Source of the DNA: Neobacillus nitrireducens
GTDB lineage: Bacteria; Bacillota; Bacilli; Bacillales; Cytobacillaceae
Length of the DNA stretch: 64,000 nt
Assembly: GCF_030915405.1 (NCBI RefSeq)
Contig: NZ_CP133262.1
Span: 2,356,001-2,420,000, forward strand
Direction: 5' to 3'
Part shown: positions 1 through 9,759 of the stretch, in pieces
Position numbering within the stretch: position 1 is the first letter of the stretch
Layout of the letters: each line of letters opens with the position of its first letter
The notes under the pieces: model-generated
What the model was told of the DNA's origin: nothing
Seen by the model: the letters and a program-made list of their open reading frames with translations, nothing else
The model's database searches: none
Program-made: the position numbers and the translations under genes

Positions 1-970
1 TATATCTTCTTTTTGATAGCGGATGATTTCGAGCTTCCGCCAACTGATCCGCATATTTTCTTAATACGTAATTTAAGACTAATGGAGCAATGTATCCCTG
101 TACTTCTTCTGCTACCCCAGTGAAATCGAAGTCTTTTGCGTCAAGGACAACCAATTTCTTGCCGTAACGCTTAGAGAATTCTAGTGCTCTTTCTTCTAAT
201 GGTCTGGTTTCATCTAAACCAAGCAAGATTATGAAAGGTGTTTCTTCATCAATAATTTCAAATGGACCATGGAAGTATTCTCCTGCATGGATGGCATGGG
301 AATGAACCCATTGCATTTCCATTAGGATACAAATCGCATAGGAGTAGGCAACACCATAATTTACTCCGCTTGCCATTGTGTAAATGATTTTTTCATCTTT
401 ATAATCTTGTCCAAATACTGCTGCTTTTGATTGGTAAAGCGCTGCTGCTTTTTCGTAAACATTTTGTAAATTCTCAAGACTTTCTTCTACTATACTAGCT
501 TTTTTGTTATTTTCAACAACTTTCAGTACACCAAATACTAGTTGATATAAAACAGAATAGTTAGTAGTGAAAGCGTTTGCTCCTTCACCCCATTGGTACT
601 TCAACACGACATCAGAAGCTAGTGCTAGTGGTGATCCTTCCACATTTGTTAAAGAAACGGCCAATGCCCCTTTTGATCTAGCAAATTTTGCTGCTTCTAC
701 TGTTTCAGGTGTGGTTCCTGAATGGGAGCACAGGATAACCAAGGAACCGCTTCCAAGTTTTGCATGATTACGATAGATAAATTCATTTGCACTAAAAAGA
801 TGGGCATCAAGAACCTTTGCTTCACGGTCAATTACATACTTACTTGGATACATAATGGCAGAAGATCCTCCACATGCTACAAAGAAAACATTTGAAATAT
901 TTCTTTTTTCTACCTCTGCTAAAGCATGTTGCACTTGATTTTTAACGTCAACTACTAATTCAGTCGTCAT
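1..970 (-). CDS. frlB: Fructosamine deglycase FrlB, SIS-domain (3' end cut off)
   Basis: Reads leftwards from ATG at 970 (ribosome site GGAGGCAAC just upstream) and runs off the window edge with about 323 codons visible. Two SIS sugar-isomerase folds: the N-terminal one has CGGSSAIMYPSKY near residue 33 and the CSHSGTTPET phosphosugar loop near residue 85; the second contains HAGEYFHGPFE. The last visible residues (ARNHPLSKRRY) look like the end of the family, so only a few codons are missing. FrlB-type enzymes cleave fructoselysine-6-phosphate or related Amadori phosphates to glucose-6-phosphate and an amino acid in the cytoplasm. The rest of an frl operon would lie to the left, outside the window. 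Confidence 0.85.
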   Translation of the reverse strand, partial: MTTELVVDVKNQVQHALAEVEKRNISNVFFVACGGSSAIMYPSKYVIDREAKVLDAHLFSANEFIYRNHAKLGSGSLVILCSHSGTTPETVEAAKFARSKGALAVSLTNVEGSPLALASDVVLKYQWGEGANAFTTNYSVLYQLVFGVLKVVENNKKASIVEESLENLQNVYEKAAALYQSKAAVFGQDYKDEKIIYTMASGVNYGVAYSYAICILMEMQWVHSHAIHAGEYFHGPFEIIDEETPFIILLGLDETRPLEERALEFSKRYGKKLVVLDAKDFDFTGVAEEVQGYIAPLVLNYVLRKYADQLAEARNHPLSKRRY

Positions 971-1040
971 TTTTGTTGCCTCCCTGATTTAATATTTTAG
1001 TGAATGAACACCAGTAATCCACCTAAACAACATACAACTT

Positions 1041-1056
1041 CATATAACGTTATATG
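1041..1056. promoter_or_regulatory. 16-bp perfect palindrome upstream of frlB (operator candidate)
   Basis: CATATAACGTTATATG is fully self-complementary and is followed by a second overlapping TTGTTATATATAA stretch. It lies about 70 bp upstream of the frlB start, where a GntR/HutC-type regulator such as FrlR would be expected to bind. A TTGACT -35-like hexamer lies further upstream at 1091-1096 on the minus strand. Operator identity is inferred from position and symmetry only. Confidence 0.45.
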
Positions 1057-1136
1057 TTGTTATATATAAATTACTATATTCTAAGACTACAGTCAATGTA
1101 ATTGTCAGAAAAATGAAACGACATTTCTCGACAAAG

Positions 1137-1163
1137 AAACACCTTCCTCGTTGGAAGGTGTTT
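1137..1163 (-). terminator. Terminator after yfkAB
   Basis: Perfect 11-bp stem AAACACCTTCC / GGAAGGTGTTT with a 5-nt loop, followed on the minus strand by TTTCTTTG. It lies between the yfkAB stop and the frlB promoter region. Confidence 0.75.
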
Positions 1164-1218
1164 AAAAATTAGTAGATATTCGTAGTTAATAAACCATTAT
1201 TGAATAATCCTGCTTATG

Positions 1219-2337
1219 CTACTTCAATATTCTGGTTTTCAGCTTAGTAAAATCAACATCAGGATAATAGTTGTTTTTCACAAGGATATTAGGTCCTAAA
1301 CAAGCAACAGCCGGGCAATGACAGCTTAATTCTTTTGCTAAGGCTGATGACTGCCAGGTTTCATATGCATGTAACAGATTTGTACTCTGAATATTTCCAA
1401 GTGGTGGTGTATCACCGAAATCTGTCACAATAATATCTCCGTTAAAAATATTTACATTTAGTCGCGAACGACCATCAGGGTCATTTCTGACGGTGACATT
1501 TTTACTTGTATACAAGCGTTGAAGGAGAGTTAAATCCTCCTGTTCACTGCTGCATGCATAAAATGGGAGCGTGCCAAACAGCATCCACACCTTTTCATCT
1601 CTGATATCTAGTAAGTGATGGATCGCTTCTCTTATTTCATTAAGTGATAAGGTTTCGAGATTGCTAGCAAAATCGCTTGGGTACATAGGGTGTATTTCAT
1701 GTCTCTGGCATAGCATTTCATCAACAATTTGGCGGTGGATTTTCTCTAAATACGGTAGGGTCCGCCTGTTTAACATCGTTTCAGCAGATACCATCACTCC
1801 TGCTTTCACCAGTTCACGGCTATTTTCTATCATTCTTTTAAAATATTTTTCGCGTTGAGCATAATCCGGCTTTCGTTCCATTCTCGCAAAGCCGCCCTCG
1901 ACAAAATCATCAACGGTGCCCCAGTTATGCGAGATATGTAACACATCTAAGTAAGGAACGATTAATCCATACCGATCTAGATCAAGTGTTAAATTGGAAT
2001 TAATCTGTGTCCGTACACCGCGCTCATGGGCATATTTTAAAAGGGGTACAACATAATCTTTTACCGAGGATAAGGATAACATCGGTTCTCCTCCGGTAAT
2101 GCTAAGTGACCTGAGTGTCGGAATTTCCTCTAATTTTTGGATGAGCAAATCAAGAGGAAGCGCCAGTGGATCCTTTGTTTGGAGTGTATAGCCTACAGCA
2201 CAATGCTCACAACGCATATTACAAAGGGTCGTTGTGGTAAATTCAATATTGGTTAACTGAGGCTTTCCATATTGCTCAATATCTAAATAGGCCTCCCATG
2301 GGTCATGTGAAGGGGTAATTTTTTTCAATTTCAACAT
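1219..2337 (-). CDS. yfkAB: Radical SAM protein YfkAB
   Basis: 372 aa. The radical-SAM cluster motif CNMRCEHC (Cys39, 43, 46) is followed by the SAM-binding GGEP element (SITGGEPML, about residue 81). Near the C-terminus CHCPAVAC provides the extra CxCx5C cysteines that define the YfkAB family. In B. subtilis this reading frame is described as two pieces (yfkA and yfkB); here it is one intact ORF. Start ATG at 2337 has AAGGAGTCATT upstream. Substrate unknown; the additional cysteines suggest an auxiliary iron-sulfur cluster, but that is family knowledge. Monocistronic with its own terminator. Confidence 0.85.
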   Translation of the reverse strand: MLKLKKITPSHDPWEAYLDIEQYGKPQLTNIEFTTTTLCNMRCEHCAVGYTLQTKDPLALPLDLLIQKLEEIPTLRSLSITGGEPMLSLSSVKDYVVPLLKYAHERGVRTQINSNLTLDLDRYGLIVPYLDVLHISHNWGTVDDFVEGGFARMERKPDYAQREKYFKRMIENSRELVKAGVMVSAETMLNRRTLPYLEKIHRQIVDEMLCQRHEIHPMYPSDFASNLETLSLNEIREAIHHLLDIRDEKVWMLFGTLPFYACSSEQEDLTLLQRLYTSKNVTVRNDPDGRSRLNVNIFNGDIIVTDFGDTPPLGNIQSTNLLHAYETWQSSALAKELSCHCPAVACLGPNILVKNNYYPDVDFTKLKTRILK

Positions 2338-2553
2338 AATGACTCCTTAAAATCAGAATTCAAAAAACTTCTACATTATAACTGAATTACGGGTGTTATT
2401 GCTATTTTTAACCATTACAAATGTTTATGTTTTAAAAAATGTAATTATTCTAAGCTTGTTTAATGAAAAATTTACCTACTAATACATAACCACCGCACTT
2501 TGGATAAAAAATAAAAGGATAATATCTAATTACGAATGGTGGGTGGGATTGAC

Positions 2554-3354
2554 ATGGAAATGCAGCCTTTAGGAGAAGCCGAGAAACTCGCCCTCAAAAA
2601 GATGAAAATCTTTCGGCAAAGCATCCTTCGTTATATTTTACGAGCGGCGCTTGCCAGTATGTTTATTGGCTTCGGGGTCATTGTAGCATTTAAAACAGGG
2701 AATTTCTTTTATGTTAAGGATAACCCGCTTGCCTATCCGATGGCAGCACTTACCTTCGGGGCAGCCATTATTTTAATTGCCTATGGCGGTGGTGATTTGT
2801 TTACCGGTAATACGTTTTATTACACCTATGCCGCCCTGCGTAAGAAAATGACCTGGATAGACGTTGTAAAACTTTGGATTTGCAGTTACGCGGGAAACAT
2901 TCTCGGTGCAGCGGTTTTTGCCTTTATTATTTTTACTACGGGACTTTATGAAAGTTCCGAGGTTAACGGCTTTTTACTCCATGTTGTGGAAATAAAGATG
3001 CAAGTGCCAATAACACAGTTATTTTTCCGAGCTATTCTCTGTAATTGGCTTGTCTGCATGGCCTTTTTTCTTCCGATGGGGTTAAAAGGAGACGGACCGA
3101 AAATGTTTGCGATGATGCTATTTGTCTTTTGTTTCTTTATTTCCGGATATGAACACAGCATCGCTAATATGTGTACGTTTGCCATCGCCTTAGTTTTAAA
3201 TCATCCGGGCACGATTTCGTGGGGTGGGGTCATTCACAATTTAGTCCCAGTGACAATCGGCAACCTGATTGGCGGCGCTGTTTTCATGGCGATGATGTAC
3301 TATTATGCCAATAAGCCATTTTTAGATGAATATGATAAAGAACAGGGCAGCTAA
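2554..3354 (+). CDS. Formate/nitrite transporter (FNT) family channel
   Basis: 266 aa from ATG 2554; an earlier in-frame ATG at 2536 lies before the GGTGGGTGGGAT ribosome site, so 2554 is preferred, and 266 aa matches the B. subtilis YrhG length. Six hydrophobic segments are visible, with the FNT-type re-entrant glycine-rich pieces (YGGGDLFTGNTFYY, about residue 75; NLIGGAVFMAMMYYY at the C-terminus). The family moves formate, nitrite or hydrosulfide across the membrane. No formate dehydrogenase or nitrite reductase gene is adjacent, so the substrate cannot be assigned from context; a nitric oxide reductase lies elsewhere in the window. Confidence 0.85.
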   Translation: MEMQPLGEAEKLALKKMKIFRQSILRYILRAALASMFIGFGVIVAFKTGNFFYVKDNPLAYPMAALTFGAAIILIAYGGGDLFTGNTFYYTYAALRKKMTWIDVVKLWICSYAGNILGAAVFAFIIFTTGLYESSEVNGFLLHVVEIKMQVPITQLFFRAILCNWLVCMAFFLPMGLKGDGPKMFAMMLFVFCFFISGYEHSIANMCTFAIALVLNHPGTISWGGVIHNLVPVTIGNLIGGAVFMAMMYYYANKPFLDEYDKEQGS

Positions 3355-3377
3355 GTTTATTCGCTGCCCTGTTCTTT
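3337..3377. terminator. Terminator overlapping the end of the FNT gene
   Basis: 15-bp perfect stem (3337-3351 and 3363-3377, core AACAGGGCAGC / GCTGCCCTGTT) with an 11-nt loop that contains the FNT stop codon. The final codons of the gene form the 5' arm. It may also stop recQ transcripts coming from the right. Confidence 0.75.
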
Positions 3378-3388
3378 AATAAAGTGTG

Positions 3389-3440
3389 ATATCGACAAAT
3401 TCCCGGGGAAATATCAACAATATAACAGGGATATCGACAA
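3389..3440. repeat. Three degenerate ATATCGACAA repeats
   Basis: ATATCGACAA at 3389, ATATCAACAA at 3411 and ATATCGACAA at 3431, spaced 22 and 20 nt, each followed or preceded by GGG-rich sequence. Lies in the convergent gap between the FNT gene and recQ. Confidence 0.6.
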
Positions 3441-3511
3441 CAATTATGAATATTCTAAAAATACAATTAAATGTAATATTTCTCAGATATGTGCCTTTTC
3501 TTTAGCAAAAC

Positions 3512-5647
3512 CTATTTCTTTTTACTGATAAAATAAACATAGGCTTTGATCATAAAATAACTTACTTCCTCTGGAAGCAGTTCCTTGATAGGTTTGAGAC
3601 GGTCTCTTCCTGCTTCTACCAAAGCATTTTCTAAAAGCGGCATATATTCTGCTGGAATATATTTGCTAAAATCGACGGCTAAACCTTGTTGCGCACATTG
3701 AAGTAGGTGGGTCTCAACCGTGCTAACCGCTAAATCCCGCTGCTCGGCAATCTCCGCAATTGAGAAATTCCCCTGATGTAGTTTTAATGTCTCCAAATGA
3801 GAGTCAGTTACCCCGGCTTTTTTTGCAGGTTTCTTTGGAGCTTTCTCAACAGGAACCAACTCACTTTGATAATCTACATTAGTTTCACAAAAGGTACGAA
3901 TGGCTTGAATAAATTCAAGACCATATTTTTTAAGCTTCAGTTCTCCTACACCGCTGACGTGTAAAAATTCTTCTGTCGACTTCGGCAGTTTCGCACACAT
4001 ATCCTTTAGGGAAGCATCAGAGAAAATCACAAACGGAGGTACCTTTTCTGTTTCAGCAATCTGCCTCCGCACCTCTCTTAATACTTCAAACAATGGGTCA
4101 TCCTTCGATACTTGTTTAACCTGTACCGTTTCACGGCGATGAACCTGCTCCTTACCTAACAAGATATCTTTCCCTTTTGGTGAAACGAATAGGGTTGGAA
4201 ATTGCCCTTGTTCAATCGCAATTAACTCCTGTGATATCAGAAATTCAATAAAGTCACTAACCTCCTTTGAACTTCTATCCTTCATGATTCCATAGGTCGG
4301 AAGCCTGTCGAAGCCCATTTCTGTGACTTTTTTATTTTTCGATCCGGTTAACACTTGTGCCGTGATCGTTTTTCCAAACCGCTGCCCCATCCGGATCACG
4401 CAAGACATCACCATTTGTGCTTCTTTTGTTACATCGATGCTTGTCCTCGTGTCCAAGCAGTTGCCGCATCTGCCGCACGGTTCAGTCTCAGTTTCGCCAA
4501 AGTATTTTAAAATAAATTCCTGGAGACAGTTTTCCGTATGGCAATAATCAACCATTTGCTGGAGCTTTGCTAACTCTTGTGTTATTCGGCTCCGGTCACT
4601 AGACTGATCAATGAGGAAGCGCTGAATTTGCACATCCTGTGAGGAATGAAGAAGTATACATTCACTTTCGAGTCCATCCCTGCCTGCACGACCCGCTTCC
4701 TGATAATAGCTCTCCATGTTTTTGGGCTGCTGATAGTGGACTACAAAACGGATATTGGATTTATCAATTCCCATCCCAAAGGCAGAAGTGGCGACCATAA
4801 CCGTTGCTTTATCCTCTAAAAATCGTTCTTGTTCCCTGTTCCGCTCGACATCCCCCATCCCGGCATGATAACGAGCCGCCTTAATGTTGGCTTTGAGTAA
4901 TTTTTCGTATATTTGGTCAACATTTTTCCTAGTTGCTGCATAAATAATGCCTGCTTCTTTTTCATTCTTTTTTAGATAGTCTTTTAGATACTTATCCCGG
5001 TCCTGTCCCTTGATAACGGTAAAAGATAGATTTTCCCGCTCAAATCCGGTAATTATCGTATTTTCTTCATTAATGTCTAAGAGATTGCAAATATCCTCAC
5101 GAACCTTTGGTGTCGCGGTCGCAGTTAGGGCTAAGACTATTGGCCTTTGCGGCAGGCTGTTAATTAATTGTTGAATATGGCGATAGCTTGGCCGAAAATC
5201 ATGGCCCCATTGCGATATACAGTGGGCCTCGTCCACAGCTACAAGCGGGATGTCCATGCTGTAAAGGTCTTCCATAAATTCTCGTGATTCCAATCGTTCA
5301 GGGGCAATATATAGTAGCTTGTAATTTCCCTGAATGGCTTCATGCATCCGCTTATTTGCTTCACTGTAACTTAACGAACTGTTGATAAATGTGGCGGGAA
5401 TACCGACTTGAATGAGGGCATCTACCTGGTCCTTCATTAAAGAAATCAGTGGGGAAATGACAATCGTGGTACCTGACAAAACAAGTGCAGGAATTTGATA
5501 ACAAATGGATTTCCCTCCGCCCGTTGGCATGACAGTAATAGTGTTTTCGCCGGACAAAACGGAACGAATGGCCTGCTCTTGGCCTGTCCTGAAGGAGCTA
5601 TAACCAAAGTGGGATTCTAGTAAGGGCAGTGCTTTTTCAAACAACAT
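3512..5647 (-). CDS. recQ: ATP-dependent DNA helicase RecQ
   Basis: 711 aa superfamily-2 3'-5' helicase. Walker A PTGGGKS near residues 41-47, DEAH box followed by CISQWGHDFRPSY (the RecQ-specific aromatic loop), motif VI QEAGRAGRDG near residue 320, a zinc-binding RecQ-Ct region with CGRCGNC near residue 385, an HRDC domain at roughly 515-590, then a basic linker and a C-terminal helix-turn-helix of about 70 residues. Works in recombination and restart of damaged forks. The ATG at 5647 has AAAGGAGGAAAA. It is longer than the short Bacillus RecQ paralogues because of the C-terminal HTH extension. Confidence 0.95.
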   Translation of the reverse strand: MLFEKALPLLESHFGYSSFRTGQEQAIRSVLSGENTITVMPTGGGKSICYQIPALVLSGTTIVISPLISLMKDQVDALIQVGIPATFINSSLSYSEANKRMHEAIQGNYKLLYIAPERLESREFMEDLYSMDIPLVAVDEAHCISQWGHDFRPSYRHIQQLINSLPQRPIVLALTATATPKVREDICNLLDINEENTIITGFERENLSFTVIKGQDRDKYLKDYLKKNEKEAGIIYAATRKNVDQIYEKLLKANIKAARYHAGMGDVERNREQERFLEDKATVMVATSAFGMGIDKSNIRFVVHYQQPKNMESYYQEAGRAGRDGLESECILLHSSQDVQIQRFLIDQSSDRSRITQELAKLQQMVDYCHTENCLQEFILKYFGETETEPCGRCGNCLDTRTSIDVTKEAQMVMSCVIRMGQRFGKTITAQVLTGSKNKKVTEMGFDRLPTYGIMKDRSSKEVSDFIEFLISQELIAIEQGQFPTLFVSPKGKDILLGKEQVHRRETVQVKQVSKDDPLFEVLREVRRQIAETEKVPPFVIFSDASLKDMCAKLPKSTEEFLHVSGVGELKLKKYGLEFIQAIRTFCETNVDYQSELVPVEKAPKKPAKKAGVTDSHLETLKLHQGNFSIAEIAEQRDLAVSTVETHLLQCAQQGLAVDFSKYIPAEYMPLLENALVEAGRDRLKPIKELLPEEVSYFMIKAYVYFISKKK

Positions 5648-5788
5648 TTTTCCTCCTTTCGAAACATAAATAACCTATCAAACTTTTGATTAACTTACTC
5701 TATTATACTGCTTGTTCTTGAATTTTCAAAAGGCATTTATGATCCTAGGATGGTCATTATATAAAAGAAAAAACGTTTAACAAAGAAA

Positions 5789-5814
5789 AGACTGCCAAAT
5801 TTTTTTGGCAGTCT
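5789..5814 (-). terminator. Terminator ending the acyl-CoA operon
   Basis: Stem AGACTGCCAAA / TTTGGCAGTCT with a short T loop, just downstream of the CoA-transferase stop; on the minus strand it is followed by TTTCTTTGTT and further T runs. Confidence 0.8.
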
Positions 5815-5825
5815 AGTTTCTCTTT

Positions 5826-6920
5826 TTAAATCAAAATATTATTTAGTATTTCATCCCTGTGCTCATTTTTTTGAGGCGGCGGGGCAACTGACTCCAACTC
5901 AAGGTCACTGTGCATTTTCACCTGATAGTCTCCCCATGAAGAAGCAAAGATAAGCTCTTTTTCTCGAAAGTAGGGATTCGTGCGTAATTCCCCAATCTCC
6001 AATACTGGTGCCATACAGCAATCTACCTTTTGGGCAAATTCAATCCATTCATAAAAGGTTTTACTTTTAAAAAGTACCGTGAGTTCCTGAAAAACAGGGT
6101 TGGCATCATCTGTAGCGGAAAAATGTGCACTGTTCCAATCCTCATGTCCGTGAGCCTGGCAAAAATTAGCCCAAAATTTGGGCTCAAGTGCGCCAAGGCT
6201 CATGTAGCGTCCATCCCTTGTTTCATAAAGGGCGTAGGAAACGATGCTGCCGTTAAGAACCTTAATGCCAGTTCCCTCACCGTCTTCTTTTTCAACCATA
6301 ATATGGTTGCCTAATAATGACACCAGTTGGTCAGTGATGGAAATGGAATGATAGCTTCCTTTTCCTGTTAGGACTCTTGAAACGAGCCCTGCTAGAATCC
6401 GTTCATTAGCAGCAAAACCACCTATATAATCGCCAAGCGTAATCGAAGGATGGACCGGTTTGCAGGTTCTATCCTTGAATTGGGTTAAAACTCCGCTTAA
6501 TGCCATATAATTGAGGTCATGGTTCCCCAGTTTACTTAACGACCCCTTTTGTCCATATCCTGATATCGAGCAGTAGATGATATCAGGCTTTACAGTTCGA
6601 ACGGCCTCATATCCTAAACCAAGCTTTTCCATGACACCTGGTCTAAAGCTTTCAAGAACGACATCTGCATTTGCAATTAATTTAAGCGCGGTGTCATAAC
6701 CTTCCTTCTCCTTTAAGTTAAGGCTGATGCTTTTTTTCTGACGATTGTTTGCAATAAAAACTAGGCCATTCCCCTGTCCGGAAATTCCCATATGCCGGGC
6801 GGGATCCCCTTCAGGCGGCTCCACTTTAATAATTTCTGCACCTAGTTCTGCAAGTCGTAAGGTTGCGAAAGGACCAGGCAAATAGTTGGTAAAATCAATG
6901 ACTTTTATACCTTTTAACAT
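5826..6920 (-). CDS. CaiB/BaiF family (class III) CoA-transferase
   Basis: 364 aa. N-terminus KVIDFTNYLPGPFATLRLAELGAEIIKVE is the standard class III opening (quoted in parts: LPGPFATLRLAELGA binds CoA). The catalytic aspartate is expected in TLGDYIGGF near residue 168. Family members move CoA between carboxylic acids or act as 2-methylacyl-CoA racemases. Last gene of the minus-strand cluster, 15 bp after the upstream acyl-CoA ligase, so probably cotranscribed. The racemase or transferase role for branched acyl chains is possible, but the substrate is not readable from sequence. Confidence 0.8.
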   Translation of the reverse strand: MLKGIKVIDFTNYLPGPFATLRLAELGAEIIKVEPPEGDPARHMGISGQGNGLVFIANNRQKKSISLNLKEKEGYDTALKLIANADVVLESFRPGVMEKLGLGYEAVRTVKPDIIYCSISGYGQKGSLSKLGNHDLNYMALSGVLTQFKDRTCKPVHPSITLGDYIGGFAANERILAGLVSRVLTGKGSYHSISITDQLVSLLGNHIMVEKEDGEGTGIKVLNGSIVSYALYETRDGRYMSLGALEPKFWANFCQAHGHEDWNSAHFSATDDANPVFQELTVLFKSKTFYEWIEFAQKVDCCMAPVLEIGELRTNPYFREKELIFASSWGDYQVKMHSDLELESVAPPPQKNEHRDEILNNILI

Positions 6921-6935
6921 AGTCAGGACCCTCTT

Positions 6936-8510
6936 TTACGAATTTGTAGTGCCTGGGGTAAATAGCTCCTCCAATTGTTTTCTCAAGACAAACTTCATGA
7001 TTTTTCCACTGGCATTCCGAGGCAGCGCATCACAGAAAATGTATTTCCGCGGGCGTTTGTAATTGGCAAGCTGATTGCTGTTTATGCAGTATATATCCAG
7101 TTCTTCATCAGTTACCTTCGAATCCTTTTTCACTACAAAGGCAGTTACAGTCTCGCCCCAGCGGTCATTTGGCTGGCCAACGACTGCCACATCAAGGACT
7201 GCTGGGTGAGCATGCAAGAGGTCTTCGACTTCCCTCGGATAGATATTCTCCCCGCCACTGATAATCATGTCATCAACACGGTCATTGACATAAAGATAGC
7301 CCTCGTCATCGAGATAACCGATATCTCCCGAATGGTACCAACCTTTATATAATGCTTTTTCCGTCGCTTCTTCACGGTTGAAATAACCAACCATCATACA
7401 TGGTCCTTGAACAATAATCTCACCGGTTTCACCGACAGGAACGACATCATCAGGATCCGATGGACCGTCCTCCCTCGTGCGGACGACCCGAATATCGTGA
7501 CTTAGGGCAGCCTGCCCTGCAGAACCTGCCTTCCTTAGTTGATCCATCTCCGATAAGAAGGTTATCGCCGGACCCATTTCGGTCATTCCATAGGCTTGAA
7601 CGAGCGAAATTCCCAGGTTGTCATGGAGCGCATGAACAAGTGATGGGGCCATAGGAGCAGCGCCATATAAACCAAGCTGTATGCTGGATAAGTCATACTT
7701 GCTTAGGTCTTCTTGGAGGAGCATGTTCCACATCGTTGGTGCCGCAAAGAATTTTGAAATTTTCTCTTGTTCAATTAATTGAAGGATCGATTTTGGATTA
7801 AATTGATGCAGTATGACATTACTTGCCCCTGCATGAATCCGTGGCAGAAAGGCGCAATGGAGTTCCGCGCAATGGAACATAGGCGCAGTAACAAGTCCCA
7901 CGTCCTCCGCACGAAGCTTGCACGAAGAAATACAGAAGACACTTTGATCCACCATATTGCGGTGGGTATGCATGACCCCCTTCGGCCTTCCCGTTGTCCC
8001 GCTGGTATAGATGAATGCATATAGATCGGTTTCCTTTACGTCCGCCTGGACATCCTCGGTTGATGAAGCGGTTAGTTTTTCCTGATAGCTAGCCGCATAC
8101 GCGGGTGCTCCCGAATCAATGAACCAGAAGGTGGTCTTGTCGAAACGATTGGCAATTGCTGAAATAACAGGTTCTAAAGCTTGTTCAAAAAGAACAACCT
8201 TTGGGGTGGCATCCGAAAGAATATAGGCAACTTCTTCAGGTGTTAACCTAAAATTAATTGGATTGAATATCGCACCGATTTTCGCACAGGCGAAAAAGGT
8301 TGTCCCTAATTCTTCGGTGTTAAACATGAAGGTGGAAACACGGTCGCCTTTTTGTACACCCTCTTTCAGGAGGGCGTTGGCAAGACGATTCACCTGCTCG
8401 CTCCATTCCTTATAGGTGTAGCGGACATTTTTTCTGACATCGTAAATCGCTTGTTTGTTCGGATACTTTTTTACCGTTAAATCAAAGATTTTTCCAATTG
8501 TTGTCGTCAT
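6936..8510 (-). CDS. Acyl-CoA synthetase (AMP-forming), first copy
   Basis: 524 aa ANL-superfamily ligase. P-loop-like YTSGTTGRPKGVMHTH near residue 170, the adenylate motif YGMTEMGPA near residue 308, hinge region DRVDDMIISGGENIYP near residue 410, and catalytic lysine in NASGKIMK near residue 503. Activates a carboxylic acid as acyl-AMP then acyl-CoA. Shares the family but is clearly different in sequence from the second ligase at 11145-12668. Start ATG 8510 with AATGGAGGCGATTCA upstream. Feeds the dehydrogenase and thiolase encoded upstream. Confidence 0.9.
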   Translation of the reverse strand: MTTTIGKIFDLTVKKYPNKQAIYDVRKNVRYTYKEWSEQVNRLANALLKEGVQKGDRVSTFMFNTEELGTTFFACAKIGAIFNPINFRLTPEEVAYILSDATPKVVLFEQALEPVISAIANRFDKTTFWFIDSGAPAYAASYQEKLTASSTEDVQADVKETDLYAFIYTSGTTGRPKGVMHTHRNMVDQSVFCISSCKLRAEDVGLVTAPMFHCAELHCAFLPRIHAGASNVILHQFNPKSILQLIEQEKISKFFAAPTMWNMLLQEDLSKYDLSSIQLGLYGAAPMAPSLVHALHDNLGISLVQAYGMTEMGPAITFLSEMDQLRKAGSAGQAALSHDIRVVRTREDGPSDPDDVVPVGETGEIIVQGPCMMVGYFNREEATEKALYKGWYHSGDIGYLDDEGYLYVNDRVDDMIISGGENIYPREVEDLLHAHPAVLDVAVVGQPNDRWGETVTAFVVKKDSKVTDEELDIYCINSNQLANYKRPRKYIFCDALPRNASGKIMKFVLRKQLEELFTPGTTNS

Positions 8511-8587
8511 TGAATCGCCTCCATTACTGAAACTTTTATTGTCCTTCGTAAGTTTTGCTGGTTTATCAGCGAATCTAAATAACTCTC

Positions 8588-9745
8588 TTATTCTAAACGC
8601 TCAATGATTGTTGCATTTGCCATACCATGACCTTCGCACATCGTTTGTAAGCCGTAGCGTCCGCCGGTCCGCTCCAACTCATGCATCATCGTCACCATTA
8701 GACGCGCACCACTGCCGCCTAACGGATGACCAAGGGCAATCGCTCCGCCATTTGGATTTAGTTTTGCAGGGTCAGCACCTGTCTCTTTCAGCCAAGCAAG
8801 CGGGACAGAGGCGAAGGCTTCATTAACTTCAAACACATCAATTTCATCAATCGACAAGCCAGACCTTTCCAGTGCCTTTTGTGTAGCCGGTATCGGTCCT
8901 GTCAACATCAAAGTTGGGTCCGATCCTACCACCACCCGGGTGTGAACACGGAAGCGCGGTTTCAAACCAAGCTCTTCAGCTTTTTCGCGGGACATAAGTA
9001 ATAAGGCAGCCGACCCGTCACTTATTTGACTGGAATTTCCGGCATGAATCACTCCATCTTCTTTAAAGGAAGTGCGGAGGCCGGCCAAGGCTTCTAAAGA
9101 TGTTCCTTTTCTTGGACCGGAATCATCCTTGACGATAGTCGTTGTCCCGTCTGGAAGCTTTACCTCAAGTGGGAAAATTTCTTTTGAAAAATAACCTTCC
9201 TCCTGTGCCTTTAGTGCTTTTTGATGACTTTCAAGGGAAAATCGATCAAGTTCTTCACGGGTAAATCCATAGTTTTCAGCAATCCGCTCGGCCGACAATC
9301 CCTGATGAATCATTTCATACTTCGACCGTAAATTAGGACTAAATGGTTCCTCGACACCTTTGTAGTTGGACCCCATCGGAACACGGGACATGCTTTCGAT
9401 ACCGCCGGCAATCACCACATCCATATCACCAGCAAGAATGGCTTGAGCAGCGAAATGCACGGCTTGCTGACTTGAACCACATTGACGGTCAATCGTTGTA
9501 CCCGGCACTTCGATTGGAAATCCGGCAATTAGCGCAGCCACTCTGGCTATATCGCCTGCTTGTTCCCCCGCTTGGGTAACACACCCCCAAATGACATCCT
9601 CCACGATCGCCGGGTCGATCCCCGCTCGATTGACTAGTTCCTTTAATGTGAGCGCTGACAAATCATCGGGACGGATATCTTTCAACACGCCATTTCTTCT
9701 TCCTACCGGTGTACGTACAGCTTCAACAATGACTACTTCACGCAT
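8588..9745 (-). CDS. Acetyl-CoA C-acyltransferase (thiolase)
   Basis: 385 aa from ATG 9745. A longer frame begins at 9754 but that ATG directly abuts the GAGAGG ribosome site, whereas 9745 has 9-nt spacing. Thiolase hallmarks: nucleophile cysteine in DRQCGSSQQAVH near residue 87, NGGAIALGHPLGGSGARL near residue 340, and the second active-site cysteine in CEGHGMANA at the C-terminus. Performs the last step of beta-oxidation, thiolysis of 3-ketoacyl-CoA, in the cytoplasm. Starts 14 bp after the acyl-CoA dehydrogenase stop, in one operon. Confidence 0.93.
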   Translation of the reverse strand: MREVVIVEAVRTPVGRRNGVLKDIRPDDLSALTLKELVNRAGIDPAIVEDVIWGCVTQAGEQAGDIARVAALIAGFPIEVPGTTIDRQCGSSQQAVHFAAQAILAGDMDVVIAGGIESMSRVPMGSNYKGVEEPFSPNLRSKYEMIHQGLSAERIAENYGFTREELDRFSLESHQKALKAQEEGYFSKEIFPLEVKLPDGTTTIVKDDSGPRKGTSLEALAGLRTSFKEDGVIHAGNSSQISDGSAALLLMSREKAEELGLKPRFRVHTRVVVGSDPTLMLTGPIPATQKALERSGLSIDEIDVFEVNEAFASVPLAWLKETGADPAKLNPNGGAIALGHPLGGSGARLMVTMMHELERTGGRYGLQTMCEGHGMANATIIERLE

Positions 9746-9759
9746 CAATTTCATCCTCT

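Noticed and set aside
6975-7352. 125-aa reading frame opposite the first acyl-CoA ligase
   Set aside because: Antisense to the conserved C-terminal domain; no start signal.
8608-8630. Sigma-54-like TTGCATTTGCCA string
   Set aside because: GC and GG elements are four rather than ten bases apart, and the string lies within the end of the thiolase gene.
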